From Microlunatus sp. Gsoil 973 (GTDB taxonomy: Bacteria > Actinomycetota > Actinomycetes > Propionibacteriales > Propionibacteriaceae), in contig NZ_CP046122.1 in NCBI RefSeq assembly GCF_009707365.1, positions 1,364,001-1,428,000 on the forward strand: a DNA stretch of 64,000 bases. The letters are read 5' to 3'. Both the position numbers and the translations under genes were made by a program. Of the stretch, positions 1 through 9,242 are shown piece after piece. The notes under the pieces were generated by a model, which made no database searches, was not told the origin of the DNA, and worked only from the letters and a program-made list of their open reading frames with translations. The number at the start of each line of letters is the position of its first letter. Within the stretch, counting starts at the first letter, position 1.

Positions 1-2
1 CC

Positions 3-635
3 ACCGCCGCTGATCTGGCGGAGATCATCGCCGACCCGGCGCCGACGGCCGACCCGCTCCGGGCTGCTGCGCTCGGTGGTCATGAAGGCGGGGACCACGA
101 GTCCGGAGATGATCAGACGGGTGAATCCCGGGCCGGGCTCGGCGGCTTTCGCAGCAGGATCGAGGAGCTGCTGCGGTCCCGGAAGGGAGGCGCCGATGAT
201 CTTGACCTGCTGCGCAGCAAGGCGGCGGTCGAGGCCGTCGCGTACGGCACGTCCTGCTTCCATCCCTGGTCCGGCCCGGCAGCCGGGACCGGACCGGGTG
301 AACAGCTCCACCACGCCAGCCTCGCCGTCCGAGAACGCCTGGTGTCCGGCGGGATCGCCATCCGCGGCCCCCGGACAGCGCTGCTCTGGCCACAACAGGC
401 CGGCGAGAAGCTGCCGCTCGACGTCGCCGCCGAAGCGGCGTTGGCGGCGCTGCTGTGCCGCACCGACCCGATCGCCGACGCCGGCGCCGGCGAGGATGGG
501 ACCGTGGTCGCCGAGCTGCGGCACGAACTGCGGGAAGCCACTCGTCGGCTCGCCGACCGTCGGCAGCACCCGGGCAACCTCAAGCGAGTGCGGCTGCGGA
601 CCTTGCTCCATCAACTGCTGCGAGCAACACGATGA
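3..635 (+). CDS. C-terminal part of an unrecognised protein (5' end outside window)
   Basis: The frame is open from the window edge to a TGA at 633-635, giving about 210 residues with no start inside the window. I do not recognise the family. The last 100 residues are hydrophilic and Arg-rich with alternating short helices, and an earlier segment is acidic and Gly-rich. Its stop overlaps the ATG of the downstream sulfotransferase gene by 4 bp (ATGA), so the two are probably translationally coupled and functionally linked. Codon positions look like normal high-GC actinobacterial coding sequence. The reading frame is fairly safe; the function is unknown. Confidence 0.6.
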   Translation, partial: TAADLAEIIADPAPTADPLRAAALGGHEGGDHESGDDQTGESRAGLGGFRSRIEELLRSRKGGADDLDLLRSKAAVEAVAYGTSCFHPWSGPAAGTGPGEQLHHASLAVRERLVSGGIAIRGPRTALLWPQQAGEKLPLDVAAEAALAALLCRTDPIADAGAGEDGTVVAELRHELREATRRLADRRQHPGNLKRVRLRTLLHQLLRATR

Positions 636-1918
636 CGAGCGGCGGCGCACACGATCCGCCGATCATCCTGCACATCGGCCCGCACAAGACCGGCACCACC
701 ACTTTGCAGTCGGGCCTGGCCCAGAATCGGGCGCGACTGCTCGATCAGGGCGTCAGCTATCCCGGAACGCTGGACCACGAACTCAACGCGGCGATGTCGG
801 TGTCGACCCGCCGGGCCGACCCGGGAAAGGACGTGTTGCATGGCACCGAACGCTGGTTCGGTCTGCTCGACACGATCAGATCGCCGGGCATCCGACTGGG
901 CGTGCTGAGCAGTGAGTTCTACTCCGAGGCACCGAAGGATCGGATCGGCTGGCTGGTGGACCAGCTGGGTCCGCGGGCCCAGGTCGTCATCACGCTGCGA
1001 CCGCTGACCAGGATCATGCCGTCCCAGTGGCAGCAGTACCTGCAGAACCAGATCTCCATCTCCTGGGAGGACTGGTTGCGGGCGATCCTTGCCGCTCCGG
1101 AACCCGGTACCGTCACCCCGACCTTCTGGCGACGCCATCGTCACGACCTGCTGGTCCGACGCTGGCTTGAGGTGACAGGGCCCGAACGGCTGACCGTGAT
1201 CGCGGTCGACGACCTGCAGCCGGCATTCGTCCTGCGGACCTTCGAGGAACTGCTCGCGGTCGAACCCGGCACCCTGACCCCGACCCAGCTGCGGGCGAAC
1301 CGTTCCCTGACCCTCCAAGAGGCCGAACTCATCCGGCGGTTCAACCAGCTCTACACCTCAGCGGGTCTACGGAAGATCGACTACACGACCATGATCAGGT
1401 ACGGCGCCGCCCGGTTCCTGCAACGGCGCTCGCCGGCCGTCGATGAGCAACGGATCCTGTTGCCGGATTGGGCGAATCGGAGGGCCACCGAGTTGGCGCG
1501 CATGATGATCGACGACATCGCAGCATCGGGCGTACGGGTGATCGGCCCGCTGGACGATCTCGTCGAACCGCGTTCGACGCCCCGGCCGGCGCAGCCCACC
1601 GGGGTGACGGCGGTGGACCCGGAACTGGCCGCCCACCTGGCGGCCGGCGTGATCGACGCCATGGGGCGCTATCGCCCGGCAGAGGATCCCGATCCGGCGA
1701 GGGCACCGGTGCTGTCCACCGTGCTGCGAACCAATCGGGTGGTGCGGCGACCGGGCGACTTCGATGCGGTGGAACTGCGCGGCAGGATCGACCGTCTCCG
1801 GGCCCGGGCGGACCGGGAGTTGTTGATCACCGAGGCCGGGCGTGGTGACCTGCTGCGTGAGCTGCGCCGCCGGCTGACCCGTCGGCTGAAAGGACGGGTG
1901 CGCCGGCGGCGCGGCTGA
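632..1918 (+). CDS. Sulfotransferase-family protein
   Basis: This 428-residue protein starts with a P-loop-like 5'-phosphosulfate motif, HIGPHKTGTTTLQ, about 12 residues from the N-terminus. It is typical of PAPS-dependent sulfotransferases. A second segment around residue 125 (ITLRPLTRIMPSQW) fits the 3'-phosphate-binding Arg/Ser region. The C-terminal third is Arg-rich and less conserved. The start is the ATG that overlaps the preceding stop (ATGA); a longer in-frame reading back to 455 only shadows the upstream gene. The family transfers sulfate from PAPS to a hydroxyl or amine, often on a glycan or lipid. The acceptor cannot be read from sequence. The gene converges on the MurA-like gene. 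Confidence 0.8.
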   Translation: MTSGGAHDPPIILHIGPHKTGTTTLQSGLAQNRARLLDQGVSYPGTLDHELNAAMSVSTRRADPGKDVLHGTERWFGLLDTIRSPGIRLGVLSSEFYSEAPKDRIGWLVDQLGPRAQVVITLRPLTRIMPSQWQQYLQNQISISWEDWLRAILAAPEPGTVTPTFWRRHRHDLLVRRWLEVTGPERLTVIAVDDLQPAFVLRTFEELLAVEPGTLTPTQLRANRSLTLQEAELIRRFNQLYTSAGLRKIDYTTMIRYGAARFLQRRSPAVDEQRILLPDWANRRATELARMMIDDIAASGVRVIGPLDDLVEPRSTPRPAQPTGVTAVDPELAAHLAAGVIDAMGRYRPAEDPDPARAPVLSTVLRTNRVVRRPGDFDAVELRGRIDRLRARADRELLITEAGRGDLLRELRRRLTRRLKGRVRRRRG

Positions 1919-1921
1919 TCA

Positions 1922-3466
1922 TCAGTCCCGGAAGACCTCGATGTTCGCGCCGATGGCGTTCAACCGGTTGGGCAGGTCCTCGTAGCCGCGGTTGATCATG
2001 TAGACATCGCGGAGCACCGACTCGCCGCGGGCCGCGAGCATGCCGAGCAGGATGCAGACGCTGGGCCGCAGGGCCTGCGGGCAGACGATCTCGTAACCAC
2101 GCCACCGGGTCGGTCCGTTGACCCGCAGCCGGTGCGGATCCAGCAACTGGATGTCGGCGCCCAGCTTGTTCAGTTCGAGCAGGTGGATCGCACGGTTCTC
2201 GTACACCCAGTCGTGGATCAGGGTGCTGCCCTCGGCCGCGGCCGCGATCACCGCGAAGAACGGCAGGTTGTCCATGTTCAGGCCGGGGAACGGCATCGGG
2301 TGGATCTTGTCGATCGGTGCCCGCAGCCGGCTGGGCCGGACCGTGATGTCGACCAGCCGGGTGTGCCCGTTGGTGGCGCTGTACTCCTCGCTGAGGGAGA
2401 AGTCCAGGCCCATCTCCGCCAGGATCGACAACTCGATCTCCAGGAACTCGATCGGCGCCCGGCTGATGGTCAGCTCGGAGTTGGTCACGATGCCGGCGGT
2501 GATCAGGCTCATCGCCTCGATCGGGTCCTCGGACGGGTAGTACTCAACATCGGTGCTGATCTCGGATCGGCCGCGGATGGTCAGTGTGGTCGTACCGATG
2601 CCGTCGATCTGCACACCCAGCTTGGTCAGGAAGAAGCACAAATCCTGGACCATGTAGTTCGGGCTGGCATTGCGCAACACCGTGACACCGGGATTCATCG
2701 CGGCCGCGAGCAGCGCATTCTCGGTGCCCGTGTCGCTGCGTTCGGTGAGGGTGATCGGCCGCTTCGGCTCGACACTCGCGTCGACCACGCTCTGGTAGTA
2801 GCCGTTGGTGGCGGTGACCTCAAGGCCGAAATGACGCAATACCTGCAGATGCGGCTCGATGGTCCGTGCTCCGAGATCGCACCCTCCGGCGTACGGCAGC
2901 TGGAACTTGTCGTAGACGTGCATCAGCGGGCCGAAGAACATGATGATGCTGCGGGTGCGGCGCGCAGCCTCGACGTCCATCGCGTCGAGATCAAGCTCGT
3001 CGGGGCGGATGATCGTCAGGTCGGACTTGTCGGCGGACCAGATCGCCCGGACGCCGATCGAGGTGAGCACCTCGACGATCCGGTTCACCTCTTCGATCCG
3101 AGCGATGCCCTTGATCACCGTGCGGCCCCGGTTCAGCAGGCTCGCGCAGAGCACCGCGACCGCGGCGTTCTTGGACGAGCGGACCTGGATGCTCCCGTGC
3201 AACTGGTTGCCGCCCTGGACACGCAGGTGGGTCGGTCCGTTGCCGCCGACGGAGATGATCGGACTGTCGAGGGCTTCGGCGATCCGGGTCACCATATCGA
3301 GACTGAGGTTCTGATTGCCTGCCTCGATCCGGTGGACGGCACTCTGACTGGTCCCCAGCCTGGTCGCCAATTGCGTCTGGGTGAGCCCGCGATGCTTGCG
3401 CGCATCGCGAATCAGACTGCCGATGTGGTCGAGGGTCAATTCAGTCACCCGAGGACAATAACTCAT
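1922..3466 (-). CDS. XRE helix-turn-helix fused to UDP-GlcNAc 1-carboxyvinyltransferase (MurA paralogue)
   Basis: Residues about 8-65 form a Cro/CI-type HTH ([20 protein letters not shown]). The remaining ~430 residues are a complete EPSP-synthase/MurA fold. Key MurA residues are present: the Lys of SSKNAA (Lys99) and the catalytic Cys in the loop GGCDLGAR (Cys196), so fosfomycin-sensitive chemistry is expected. MurA adds enolpyruvate from PEP to UDP-GlcNAc, the first committed step of peptidoglycan synthesis. I chose ATG at 3466 because AAGGAA lies about 10 nt upstream. GTG at 3448, right before the HTH, and the upstream ATGs at 3505 and 3535 are alternatives. XRE-MurA fusions are known in Actinobacteria as second MurA paralogues; what the HTH binds is unclear. 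It is divergent from lpd. Confidence 0.85.
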   Translation of the reverse strand: MSYCPRVTELTLDHIGSLIRDARKHRGLTQTQLATRLGTSQSAVHRIEAGNQNLSLDMVTRIAEALDSPIISVGGNGPTHLRVQGGNQLHGSIQVRSSKNAAVAVLCASLLNRGRTVIKGIARIEEVNRIVEVLTSIGVRAIWSADKSDLTIIRPDELDLDAMDVEAARRTRSIIMFFGPLMHVYDKFQLPYAGGCDLGARTIEPHLQVLRHFGLEVTATNGYYQSVVDASVEPKRPITLTERSDTGTENALLAAAMNPGVTVLRNASPNYMVQDLCFFLTKLGVQIDGIGTTTLTIRGRSEISTDVEYYPSEDPIEAMSLITAGIVTNSELTISRAPIEFLEIELSILAEMGLDFSLSEEYSATNGHTRLVDITVRPSRLRAPIDKIHPMPFPGLNMDNLPFFAVIAAAAEGSTLIHDWVYENRAIHLLELNKLGADIQLLDPHRLRVNGPTRWRGYEIVCPQALRPSVCILLGMLAARGESVLRDVYMINRGYEDLPNRLNAIGANIEVFRD

Positions 3467-3608
3467 GGGCGAGCTATTCCTTAGTTCCAGCTTCATCACG
3501 AAGTGCGTGTCGGGGGTGTCGAGCCGGTTCGGCATTCACCGATCGCCATGCCGCCATGCAGGCCACGCACCGGCCGACCCGAACGGCGAGGCGGCGCGAA
3601 CGCCGCAC

Positions 3609-3614
3609 TAGAGT
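3609..3614 (+). promoter_or_regulatory. -10 element of leaderless lpd transcript
   Basis: TAGAGT lies exactly 7 nt before the ATG of lpd and no Shine-Dalgarno sequence is present. Transcription is expected to begin at or next to the A of the start codon. The -35 region is weak. Confidence 0.55.
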
Positions 3615-3621
3615 TCGGAAC

Positions 3622-5025
3622 ATGACCGAACAATTCGACGTGGTTGTCCTCGGGGCCGGCCCCGGTGGATATGAGGCCGCCATCCGTGCCGCACAACTTG
3701 GCCAGTCGGTGGCGATCGTGGAGTCCAAGTACTGGGGTGGCGTGTGCCTGAACGTCGGGTGTATCCCGTCCAAGGCATTGCTGCGGAACGCGGAGCTGGC
3801 CCACGTGTTCAACCACGAGGCGTCGACGTTCGGCATCTCCGGCGAGGTGACCTTCGACTTCGGTGCGGCCTACAAACGCAGTCGGGCGGTCGCGGACCGG
3901 ATGAGCAAGGGCGTGCACTTCCTGATGCGGAAGAACAAGATCAAGGAGTTCGAGGGGTGGGGTACGTTCACCGGCCCGAACTCGATGACCGTCGCCCAGG
4001 GTGGCGACGGCGGCGAGGTCGAGATCTCCTTCTCCCACGCGATCATCGCGACCGGCGCCAGCACCCGGCTGCTGCCGGGCACCAAGCTGAGTGAACGGGT
4101 CGTCACCTACGAGGAACAGATCCTCACCGACAACCTGCCGGAGTCGATCATCATCGCCGGCGCCGGGGCGATCGGCGTGGAGTTCGGGTACGTGATGGCC
4201 AACTACGGTGTCGACGTCACGATCGTCGAGTTCCTGGACCGGATGGTGCCGCTGGAGGACGCAGAGGTTTCCGCGGAGCTGGCCAAGGCGTACCGCAAGC
4301 TCGGCGTCAAGGTCCTCACCGGCACCAAGGTCGAGGCGATCGACGACTCAGGTGACAGGGTCAAGGTGACGGTCAGCCCCGCTGCCGGCGGTGACCAGCA
4401 GGTACTGGAGGCCGAAAAGGTGCTGCAGGCGATCGGCTTCGCGCCCCGCACCGAGGGCTACGGGCTGGAGGCGGCCGGCGTCGCGCTGACCGACCGCGGT
4501 GCGATCCAGATCGACGACTACTGCCGGACATCGGTGCCGCACATCTACGCCATCGGCGACGTCACCGCCAAGATCATGCTGGCTCACAACGCCTCGGCGA
4601 TGGGCATGGTCGCCGCGGAGACGATCGCCGGCGCGGAGACGATGCCGATCGACTACGTGAACATCCCGCGAGCGACCTACTGCCAGCCGCAGATCGGTTC
4701 CTTCGGGCTGAGCGAGGAGCAGGCGAAGGCGGCCGGTCACGAGGTGAAGACCGCGAAGTTCCCGTTCACCGCCAACGGCAAGGCGCACGGGCTCGGCGAG
4801 GCGGTCGGTTTCGTCAAGATCGTCGCCGACGCCAAGTACGGCGAATTGCTCGGCGCACACATGATCGGCCCGGACGTGACCGAACTCCTGCCCGAACTCA
4901 CCCTGGCTCAGAAGTGGGACCTGACCGCGACCGAGGTCGGCCGCAACGTCCATGCCCACCCGACTCTGTCCGAGGCGATCAAGGAAGCGATCCACGGCAT
5001 CAACGGCCACATGATCAACCTGTGA
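3622..5025 (+). CDS. lpd: Dihydrolipoyl dehydrogenase
   Basis: This 467-residue flavoprotein has an N-terminal FAD-binding GAGPGG motif (residues 11-16). The redox-active disulfide is Cys42/Cys47 in [14 protein letters not shown] central NAD-binding [10 protein letters not shown] segment follows, then the C-terminal dimer domain with the catalytic His-Glu pair in HAHPTLSEA. It reoxidises dihydrolipoamide of 2-oxoacid dehydrogenase and glycine cleavage complexes, passing electrons to NAD+. Length is normal for the family. The ATG at 3622 is favoured over 3556 because the FAD motif starts just after it and a TAGAGT -10 sits 7 nt upstream, indicating a leaderless mRNA. No other complex subunits are adjacent, which is common in actinobacteria. 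Confidence 0.96.
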   Translation: MTEQFDVVVLGAGPGGYEAAIRAAQLGQSVAIVESKYWGGVCLNVGCIPSKALLRNAELAHVFNHEASTFGISGEVTFDFGAAYKRSRAVADRMSKGVHFLMRKNKIKEFEGWGTFTGPNSMTVAQGGDGGEVEISFSHAIIATGASTRLLPGTKLSERVVTYEEQILTDNLPESIIIAGAGAIGVEFGYVMANYGVDVTIVEFLDRMVPLEDAEVSAELAKAYRKLGVKVLTGTKVEAIDDSGDRVKVTVSPAAGGDQQVLEAEKVLQAIGFAPRTEGYGLEAAGVALTDRGAIQIDDYCRTSVPHIYAIGDVTAKIMLAHNASAMGMVAAETIAGAETMPIDYVNIPRATYCQPQIGSFGLSEEQAKAAGHEVKTAKFPFTANGKAHGLGEAVGFVKIVADAKYGELLGAHMIGPDVTELLPELTLAQKWDLTATEVGRNVHAHPTLSEAIKEAIHGINGHMINL

Positions 5026-5074
5026 CTCGCACCGGCCTCGACGGGCCGGCGCCACACCTACCCTTCTCCAGACC

Positions 5075-5145
5075 CAAGGTCAAAGTTTGACGGTGCGGCT
5101 CCGAGGTTCGGCGTGTCGGCGCCGCACCGTCAAACTTTGACCTTG
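5075..5145. terminator. Perfect 25-bp inverted repeat between converging genes
   Basis: The left arm 5075-5099 and right arm 5121-5145 are exact reverse complements over 25 bp around a 21-nt loop. Each arm contains the near-palindrome GTCAAAGTTTGAC or its complement. It lies between the ends of lpd (+) and the CBS gene (-), so a bidirectional transcription terminator is likely, although no U-tract follows. It could also be a dispersed palindromic repeat. Confidence 0.7.
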
Positions 5146-5196
5146 CGGATGGCCGTGCGGAAGGTGCCGGCGACGCCGCGCGGATGGACCGCAAGC

Positions 5197-5631
5197 TCAG
5201 TGGGTGACGTACGCCTCGAGTTCGTCGCGCTCGAAGGTGAGTTCGCCGATCCGGCTCTTCACCACGTCCCCGATGCTGACGATGCCGGCCAGCAGGCCCT
5301 TGTCGTCGACGACCGGGATGTGCCGGACGCGGAGGTCGGTCATCAGCTGAGCCAGGCTGTCGACGGTGGCGGCCATCGTGCAGGTCTGCATCTCCTCGAC
5401 GGGTGTCATGATCTCGCGGATCGGCAGGTCGAGTACGGCAGCACCCTCGGTCAGTCGGCGTACGACGTCACGTTCGGACACGATGCCGTCCAGCACCCGC
5501 GCGCCCGAGGAGACGACTGCCGCTCCGAGATTGTGCGTCTTCAAGACGTCCAGCAGTTCGCGCACGCTGGCGTCCGGCGGCACCACAACCACCTGGGTGC
5601 CCTTGCTCCGCAGAATGTCCGAAATGTGCAT
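5197..5631 (-). CDS. Tandem CBS-domain protein
   Basis: A 144-residue protein made of two CBS motifs, roughly residues 8-62 and 73-130, with no fused catalytic domain. Stand-alone CBS pairs bind adenine nucleotides and act as energy sensors for partner proteins; in actinobacteria they are often stress or dormancy induced. The start is ATG at 5631, preceded by an AAGGGGG Shine-Dalgarno. The longer reading to 5694 adds unconserved residues. It converges with lpd across the perfect inverted repeat. The partner protein is unknown. Confidence 0.88.
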   Translation of the reverse strand: MHISDILRSKGTQVVVVPPDASVRELLDVLKTHNLGAAVVSSGARVLDGIVSERDVVRRLTEGAAVLDLPIREIMTPVEEMQTCTMAATVDSLAQLMTDLRVRHIPVVDDKGLLAGIVSIGDVVKSRIGELTFERDELEAYVTH

Positions 5632-5748
5632 CGGTGCCCCCTTGCTCCGCAGCACGATCGCCGGAAGTGTGACGGCGGTCACTTTTCTGTTCACTGTAGT
5701 CAGCGGACGACCGGAAACACAGGGGAGTGGGAAACCCAGGGGAGCGGG

Positions 5749-7020
5749 TCAGCCTTCGCCCCGTCGGCGCGCCATCACCAGCGCCCGCCCGCCGAGTCCG
5801 ACGCCGAACATCACCAGCCCGGCGACGACCGCCGCCGGAGGCAATGTCGCGACCAGCACCAGGCAGCCGACCGCCCCGAACACATTGAGGCCCCGCGGCC
5901 ACCGCCGGTCGTCCGACGGCTGGGTGAATGCCGAGGCGTTGGCGATGGCGTAGTAGATCAGCACGCCGAAGGACGAGAAGCCGATCACCCGTGCCAGGTC
6001 GAAGATCAGGACCAGGACGCAGACCACTGCGGCCACCGCGATCTCGGCACGGTGCGGGACGTGGAAGCGGGGATGGACACCGGCGAGCCAGGTCGGAAGA
6101 TCGCGATTGCGTGCCATCGCCAGGCTGGTTCGACCGACACCGGCGATCAATGACAGCAGCGCGCCGAGCGAGGCCACGGCACCGCCGATCCGGACAGCGA
6201 TCGCCAGGCCGGGCGCGCCGGCCGCATGGACCGCGGCGTTCAGCGGTGCCGGCGAGGAGGCCAGCAGGTCCGGCCCTGCGGCGGCCAGCGCCGCGACAGC
6301 GACGATCAGATAGATGACCACGGTGATCGCCAGAGCGATCGGGATCGCCCGAGGAATGGTGCGTGCCGGATCCCGCACCTCCTCGCCCAGCGTGGCGATC
6401 CGGGCATAACCGGCGATGGCGAAGAACAGCAGGCCGGCCGACTGCAGGATGCCGTACGGTCCGGCCGAGAAGATGGCCGTCGTCTGGAGATGATGAAGTC
6501 CGGAACGGTTGCCGACGCCGATGCCGATCACCACAACGGCCAGCGCCGCCAGGCTGATCACCACCAGAATCCGGGTCAGCTGTGCCGTCCGGGTGATGCC
6601 GCGATAGTTCAGCGCAGCAAGGCCGATCACCGCAATGATCGCCAGCAGCCGCTGCGGCCAGACCGAACCCGGGACCGCGTACGAGGCGAAGGTCAGGGCC
6701 ATGGCGGCACAGGATGCCGTCTTGCCGATCACGAATCCCCAACCCGCGGTGAAGCCGGCCCACGGGCCCAACAGCTCCCGGCCGTAGATGTACGTGCCTC
6801 CCGAGGTCGGGTAGACTGCCGCCAACTGGGCGGAGGCGACCGCATTGCAGTACGCGATCAACGCAGCCAGCGCCAGTCCGATCAGCAGCCCGGACCCGGC
6901 GGCCCGGGCAGCAGGACCGAAGACGGCGAAGATGCCGGCGCCGATCATGGATCCGAGCCCGATGACCACCGCGTCGAAGGTGCCGAGTCTGCGGGCCAGC
7001 GGACCCGTGGGGCTTGCCAT
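5749..7020 (-). CDS. APC-family amino acid permease
   Basis: The 423-residue membrane protein has about twelve hydrophobic segments. The APC signature lies in the first helix (VIGLGSMIGAGIFAVFGPA), where the unwound GxGI segment binds the substrate's amino and carboxyl groups. It probably imports an amino acid or polyamine by proton symport or exchange. ATG at 7020 precedes the first helix directly; the upstream extension to 7128 is Arg/Ser-rich and overlaps the divergent gene's promoter. Substrate cannot be assigned from sequence. Confidence 0.88.
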   Translation of the reverse strand: MASPTGPLARRLGTFDAVVIGLGSMIGAGIFAVFGPAARAAGSGLLIGLALAALIAYCNAVASAQLAAVYPTSGGTYIYGRELLGPWAGFTAGWGFVIGKTASCAAMALTFASYAVPGSVWPQRLLAIIAVIGLAALNYRGITRTAQLTRILVVISLAALAVVVIGIGVGNRSGLHHLQTTAIFSAGPYGILQSAGLLFFAIAGYARIATLGEEVRDPARTIPRAIPIALAITVVIYLIVAVAALAAAGPDLLASSPAPLNAAVHAAGAPGLAIAVRIGGAVASLGALLSLIAGVGRTSLAMARNRDLPTWLAGVHPRFHVPHRAEIAVAAVVCVLVLIFDLARVIGFSSFGVLIYYAIANASAFTQPSDDRRWPRGLNVFGAVGCLVLVATLPPAAVVAGLVMFGVGLGGRALVMARRRGEG

Positions 7021-7118
7021 GGCGGCATCCTTGCAGACCCGACGCGACCGGTAGGTCGGGCTGCAGCGCGGTGACCGACCCGATGGCGAAAGTCTGCCGA
7101 CCGGTCCAGAATGGCGGC

Positions 7119-7694
7119 ATGAGCGCACCCGAGCTGCATCTGACCGGCAATGACGACGCCGACCGCCTGTTGTCGGAGAACCCCAGCGCCCTGTTGATCG
7201 GCATGACGCTGGACCAACAGGTGCCCATGGAGAAGGCGTTCAGTGGCCCCGCGGTGATCGCCGAGCGGATGGGCGGTGCCTTCGACGTGGCGAAGATCGC
7301 CGCCATGGACGTCGACGACTTCGTCGCGATCTGCTCCGAGCGTCCTGCGATCCACCGGTTCCCCGGGGCGATGGGCAAGCGGGTTCACGCCGTCTGCCGG
7401 GCCCTGGTTGAGGAGTACGACGGCGACGCAGCCAATCTGTGGGCCGACGTCACCGACGGCGCCGAGCTCAAGAAGCGGGTGGCCGCCCTGCCGGGTTTCG
7501 GGGATCAGAAGGCGTCGATCTTCGTTGCCCTGCTGGGAAAGCAGCGAGGCGTGACACCGATGGGCTGGCGGGAGGCCGCCGGCCGGTACGGAGACGACGG
7601 CGTGTTCCGCTCGGTCGCCGACATCGTCGATCCGTCCTCGCTGAGCAAGGTACGGCAGACCAAGAAGGAGGAGAAGGCGAAGGCCCGCGGCTGA
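7119..7694 (+). CDS. HhH-GPD base-excision-repair-like protein
   Basis: This 191-residue protein carries a helix-hairpin-helix near residues 125-150 (LPGFGDQKASIFVALLG). Its first half (LLIGMTLDQQVPMEKAF) resembles the N-terminal helices of HhH-GPD DNA glycosylases. The C-terminus is short, Lys-rich and has no iron-sulfur cluster. This is a common actinobacterial stand-alone HhH-GPD family protein; glycosylase activity is assumed from fold only. ATG at 7119 was chosen because homology begins soon after it. A CAGAAT hexamer 6 nt upstream suggests a leaderless message. Confidence 0.8.
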   Translation: MSAPELHLTGNDDADRLLSENPSALLIGMTLDQQVPMEKAFSGPAVIAERMGGAFDVAKIAAMDVDDFVAICSERPAIHRFPGAMGKRVHAVCRALVEEYDGDAANLWADVTDGAELKKRVAALPGFGDQKASIFVALLGKQRGVTPMGWREAAGRYGDDGVFRSVADIVDPSSLSKVRQTKKEEKAKARG

Positions 7695-7701
7695 CCGCGG
7701 A

Positions 7702-9150
7702 CTAGATGATCAGTTCCGCCGGCGCGCGCCGGCCGCTGTCTGTGGGACTTGACTTGCTTTCCTGCCAGGTCACTGCCAATCGGCGTATGGCCTCGGTCAA
7801 CACCGCCGGTTCGGCGACGTACGGCACCCGCAGATGCCGTCGTCCGCCCCCGCGCGGATAGAACCGGGGCCCCGGAGTCAGGACGAGATCACGTTTGCGC
7901 GCCAGCGCGGTGATCAGATTCGAGGATTCGGTCGGCAGCCGGAACCACAGCGACAGCCCGCCACGCGGGACCGCGAACTCCCACTCCGGCAACACGGCGC
8001 GGGTCTGCTCGACCAGATGATCACGTTGCGTGCGCATCCGGCGGCGTTGGTGTTCCAGGATCTGGTCGGCGTCGGCCATCAGCTCGGTGACCACCAGCTG
8101 TTCGTACGGCGCCGCGCCGTTGTCCATCGTCGCCTGGGTTTCGATCAACCGGCGGACGTACGCCTTCGGTGCCCGGATCCAGCCGATCCGCAGGCCTCCC
8201 CAGAAGGATTTGCTGGCCGATCCGATGGTGATCGCGTTGTCCAGCAGGCTGCCCATCGGGGTGCGTTCGGGATCGCCGTCCAATCGCAACTCCAGCAGCG
8301 TCTCGTCGATCACGGTGATCACCTGCTGACGGTTCAGGACGCGGGCGGCAGCACGGCGTTGATCTTCGTCGAGCCAGGTGCCGGTCGGATTCTGGAACTC
8401 CGGGATCAGGAAGGCGATCCGGGCCTGGGATCGCAACAACAAGGTCTGCAGTCGCTCGGGGTCCCAGCTGTCCGGAGTGATCGGGAACGGGACGAGCCGG
8501 GCGCCGAGCCGGCGGCAGGCCTCGATCGCGTTGTAGTAGGTCGGCGATTCCAGCAGCACCGGGTCTCCCGGGTCCACCAGCGCCTGCAAGATCACGTTCC
8601 AGGCCGACAGCGATCCGACGGTGATGATCAACTGGTCGGGCGAGGTCGACAGCCCGCGCCGGGTGAACCAATCCGCCAGCGAAGCACGCAGCGGTTGCAC
8701 TCCGTCGGGGAAGTAGCCGGTGCCGCTCAACAGCGATGGCAGGCGTTCGGCGGCCGCCTGATAGGCCCGGCTCAGGCCCGGCGGGGCGGTTGAGGACGCC
8801 GTGTTGAGCGCGACCAGGGCGTTGTCCTCGTCGGCGGCCAGGGTCACCGGGAGCAGGCTGCTGGCCATTCCGCCCTCGGGTTGATGGACGAAGTTGCCGG
8901 CACCGCGGCGCGCTGCCAGGACGCCCAGATCGCGGAGCATCGCGTAGCTGTTGGTCACTGTCGTACGGCTCAGACCCAAGGCTGCCGACAGCTCACGTTC
9001 ACTGGGCAGGCGGACGCCGTCCGGCAGCTGTCCGTCCATCACCAGCAACCGCAACCGCTCGGCAAGATCGCGGTAGACCGGTGGCTGCCAGCCCTGGTCG
9101 CCGAGCAGCTCCACCAGCTGGCCCGCCGTCACCCAGTGCGTGCCCGTCAC
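7702..9150 (-). CDS. MocR-type (GntR-HTH plus aminotransferase fold) regulator, YczR-like
   Basis: The 482-residue protein has a GntR winged helix at about residues 20-90 (LPSERELSAALGLSRTTV). A fold-type-I aminotransferase domain follows, with the PLP-binding lysine in GSASKSFWGGLR. MocR proteins use PLP or an amino-acid adduct as effector. Divergence from a YczE membrane-protein gene marks this as the YczR subgroup described for MocR regulators. GTG at 9150 has an excellent GGAGGG Shine-Dalgarno 6 nt upstream, so it is preferred to 9177. It probably controls the neighbouring yczE gene through the inverted repeat between them; effector and any wider regulon are unknown. Confidence 0.9.
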   Translation of the reverse strand: MTGTHWVTAGQLVELLGDQGWQPPVYRDLAERLRLLVMDGQLPDGVRLPSERELSAALGLSRTTVTNSYAMLRDLGVLAARRGAGNFVHQPEGGMASSLLPVTLAADEDNALVALNTASSTAPPGLSRAYQAAAERLPSLLSGTGYFPDGVQPLRASLADWFTRRGLSTSPDQLIITVGSLSAWNVILQALVDPGDPVLLESPTYYNAIEACRRLGARLVPFPITPDSWDPERLQTLLLRSQARIAFLIPEFQNPTGTWLDEDQRRAAARVLNRQQVITVIDETLLELRLDGDPERTPMGSLLDNAITIGSASKSFWGGLRIGWIRAPKAYVRRLIETQATMDNGAAPYEQLVVTELMADADQILEHQRRRMRTQRDHLVEQTRAVLPEWEFAVPRGGLSLWFRLPTESSNLITALARKRDLVLTPGPRFYPRGGGRRHLRVPYVAEPAVLTEAIRRLAVTWQESKSSPTDSGRRAPAELII

Positions 9151-9196
9151 GTACTGCCCTCCACGATCGGCTCCCACGGCTGGTATCCGCGACCCA

Positions 9197-9227
9197 GAAA
9201 TTGGATATTGGCATCCAGTCCAATTTC
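9197..9227. promoter_or_regulatory. Inverted-repeat operator in the MocR/YczE divergent region
   Basis: GAAATTGGA (9197-9205) and TCCAATTTC (9219-9227) form a perfect 9-bp inverted repeat with a 13-nt spacer. The spacer contains a further half-repeat, ATTGG. It lies 16 bp before the yczE start and about 50 bp from the regulator start, as expected for the MocR regulator's binding site. Confidence 0.65.
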
Positions 9228-9242
9228 GACCATTCTGTCACA

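Noticed and set aside
5468-7378. 636-codon minus-strand ORF over the permease
   Set aside because: Out of frame with the APC permease, which has real membrane and motif structure.
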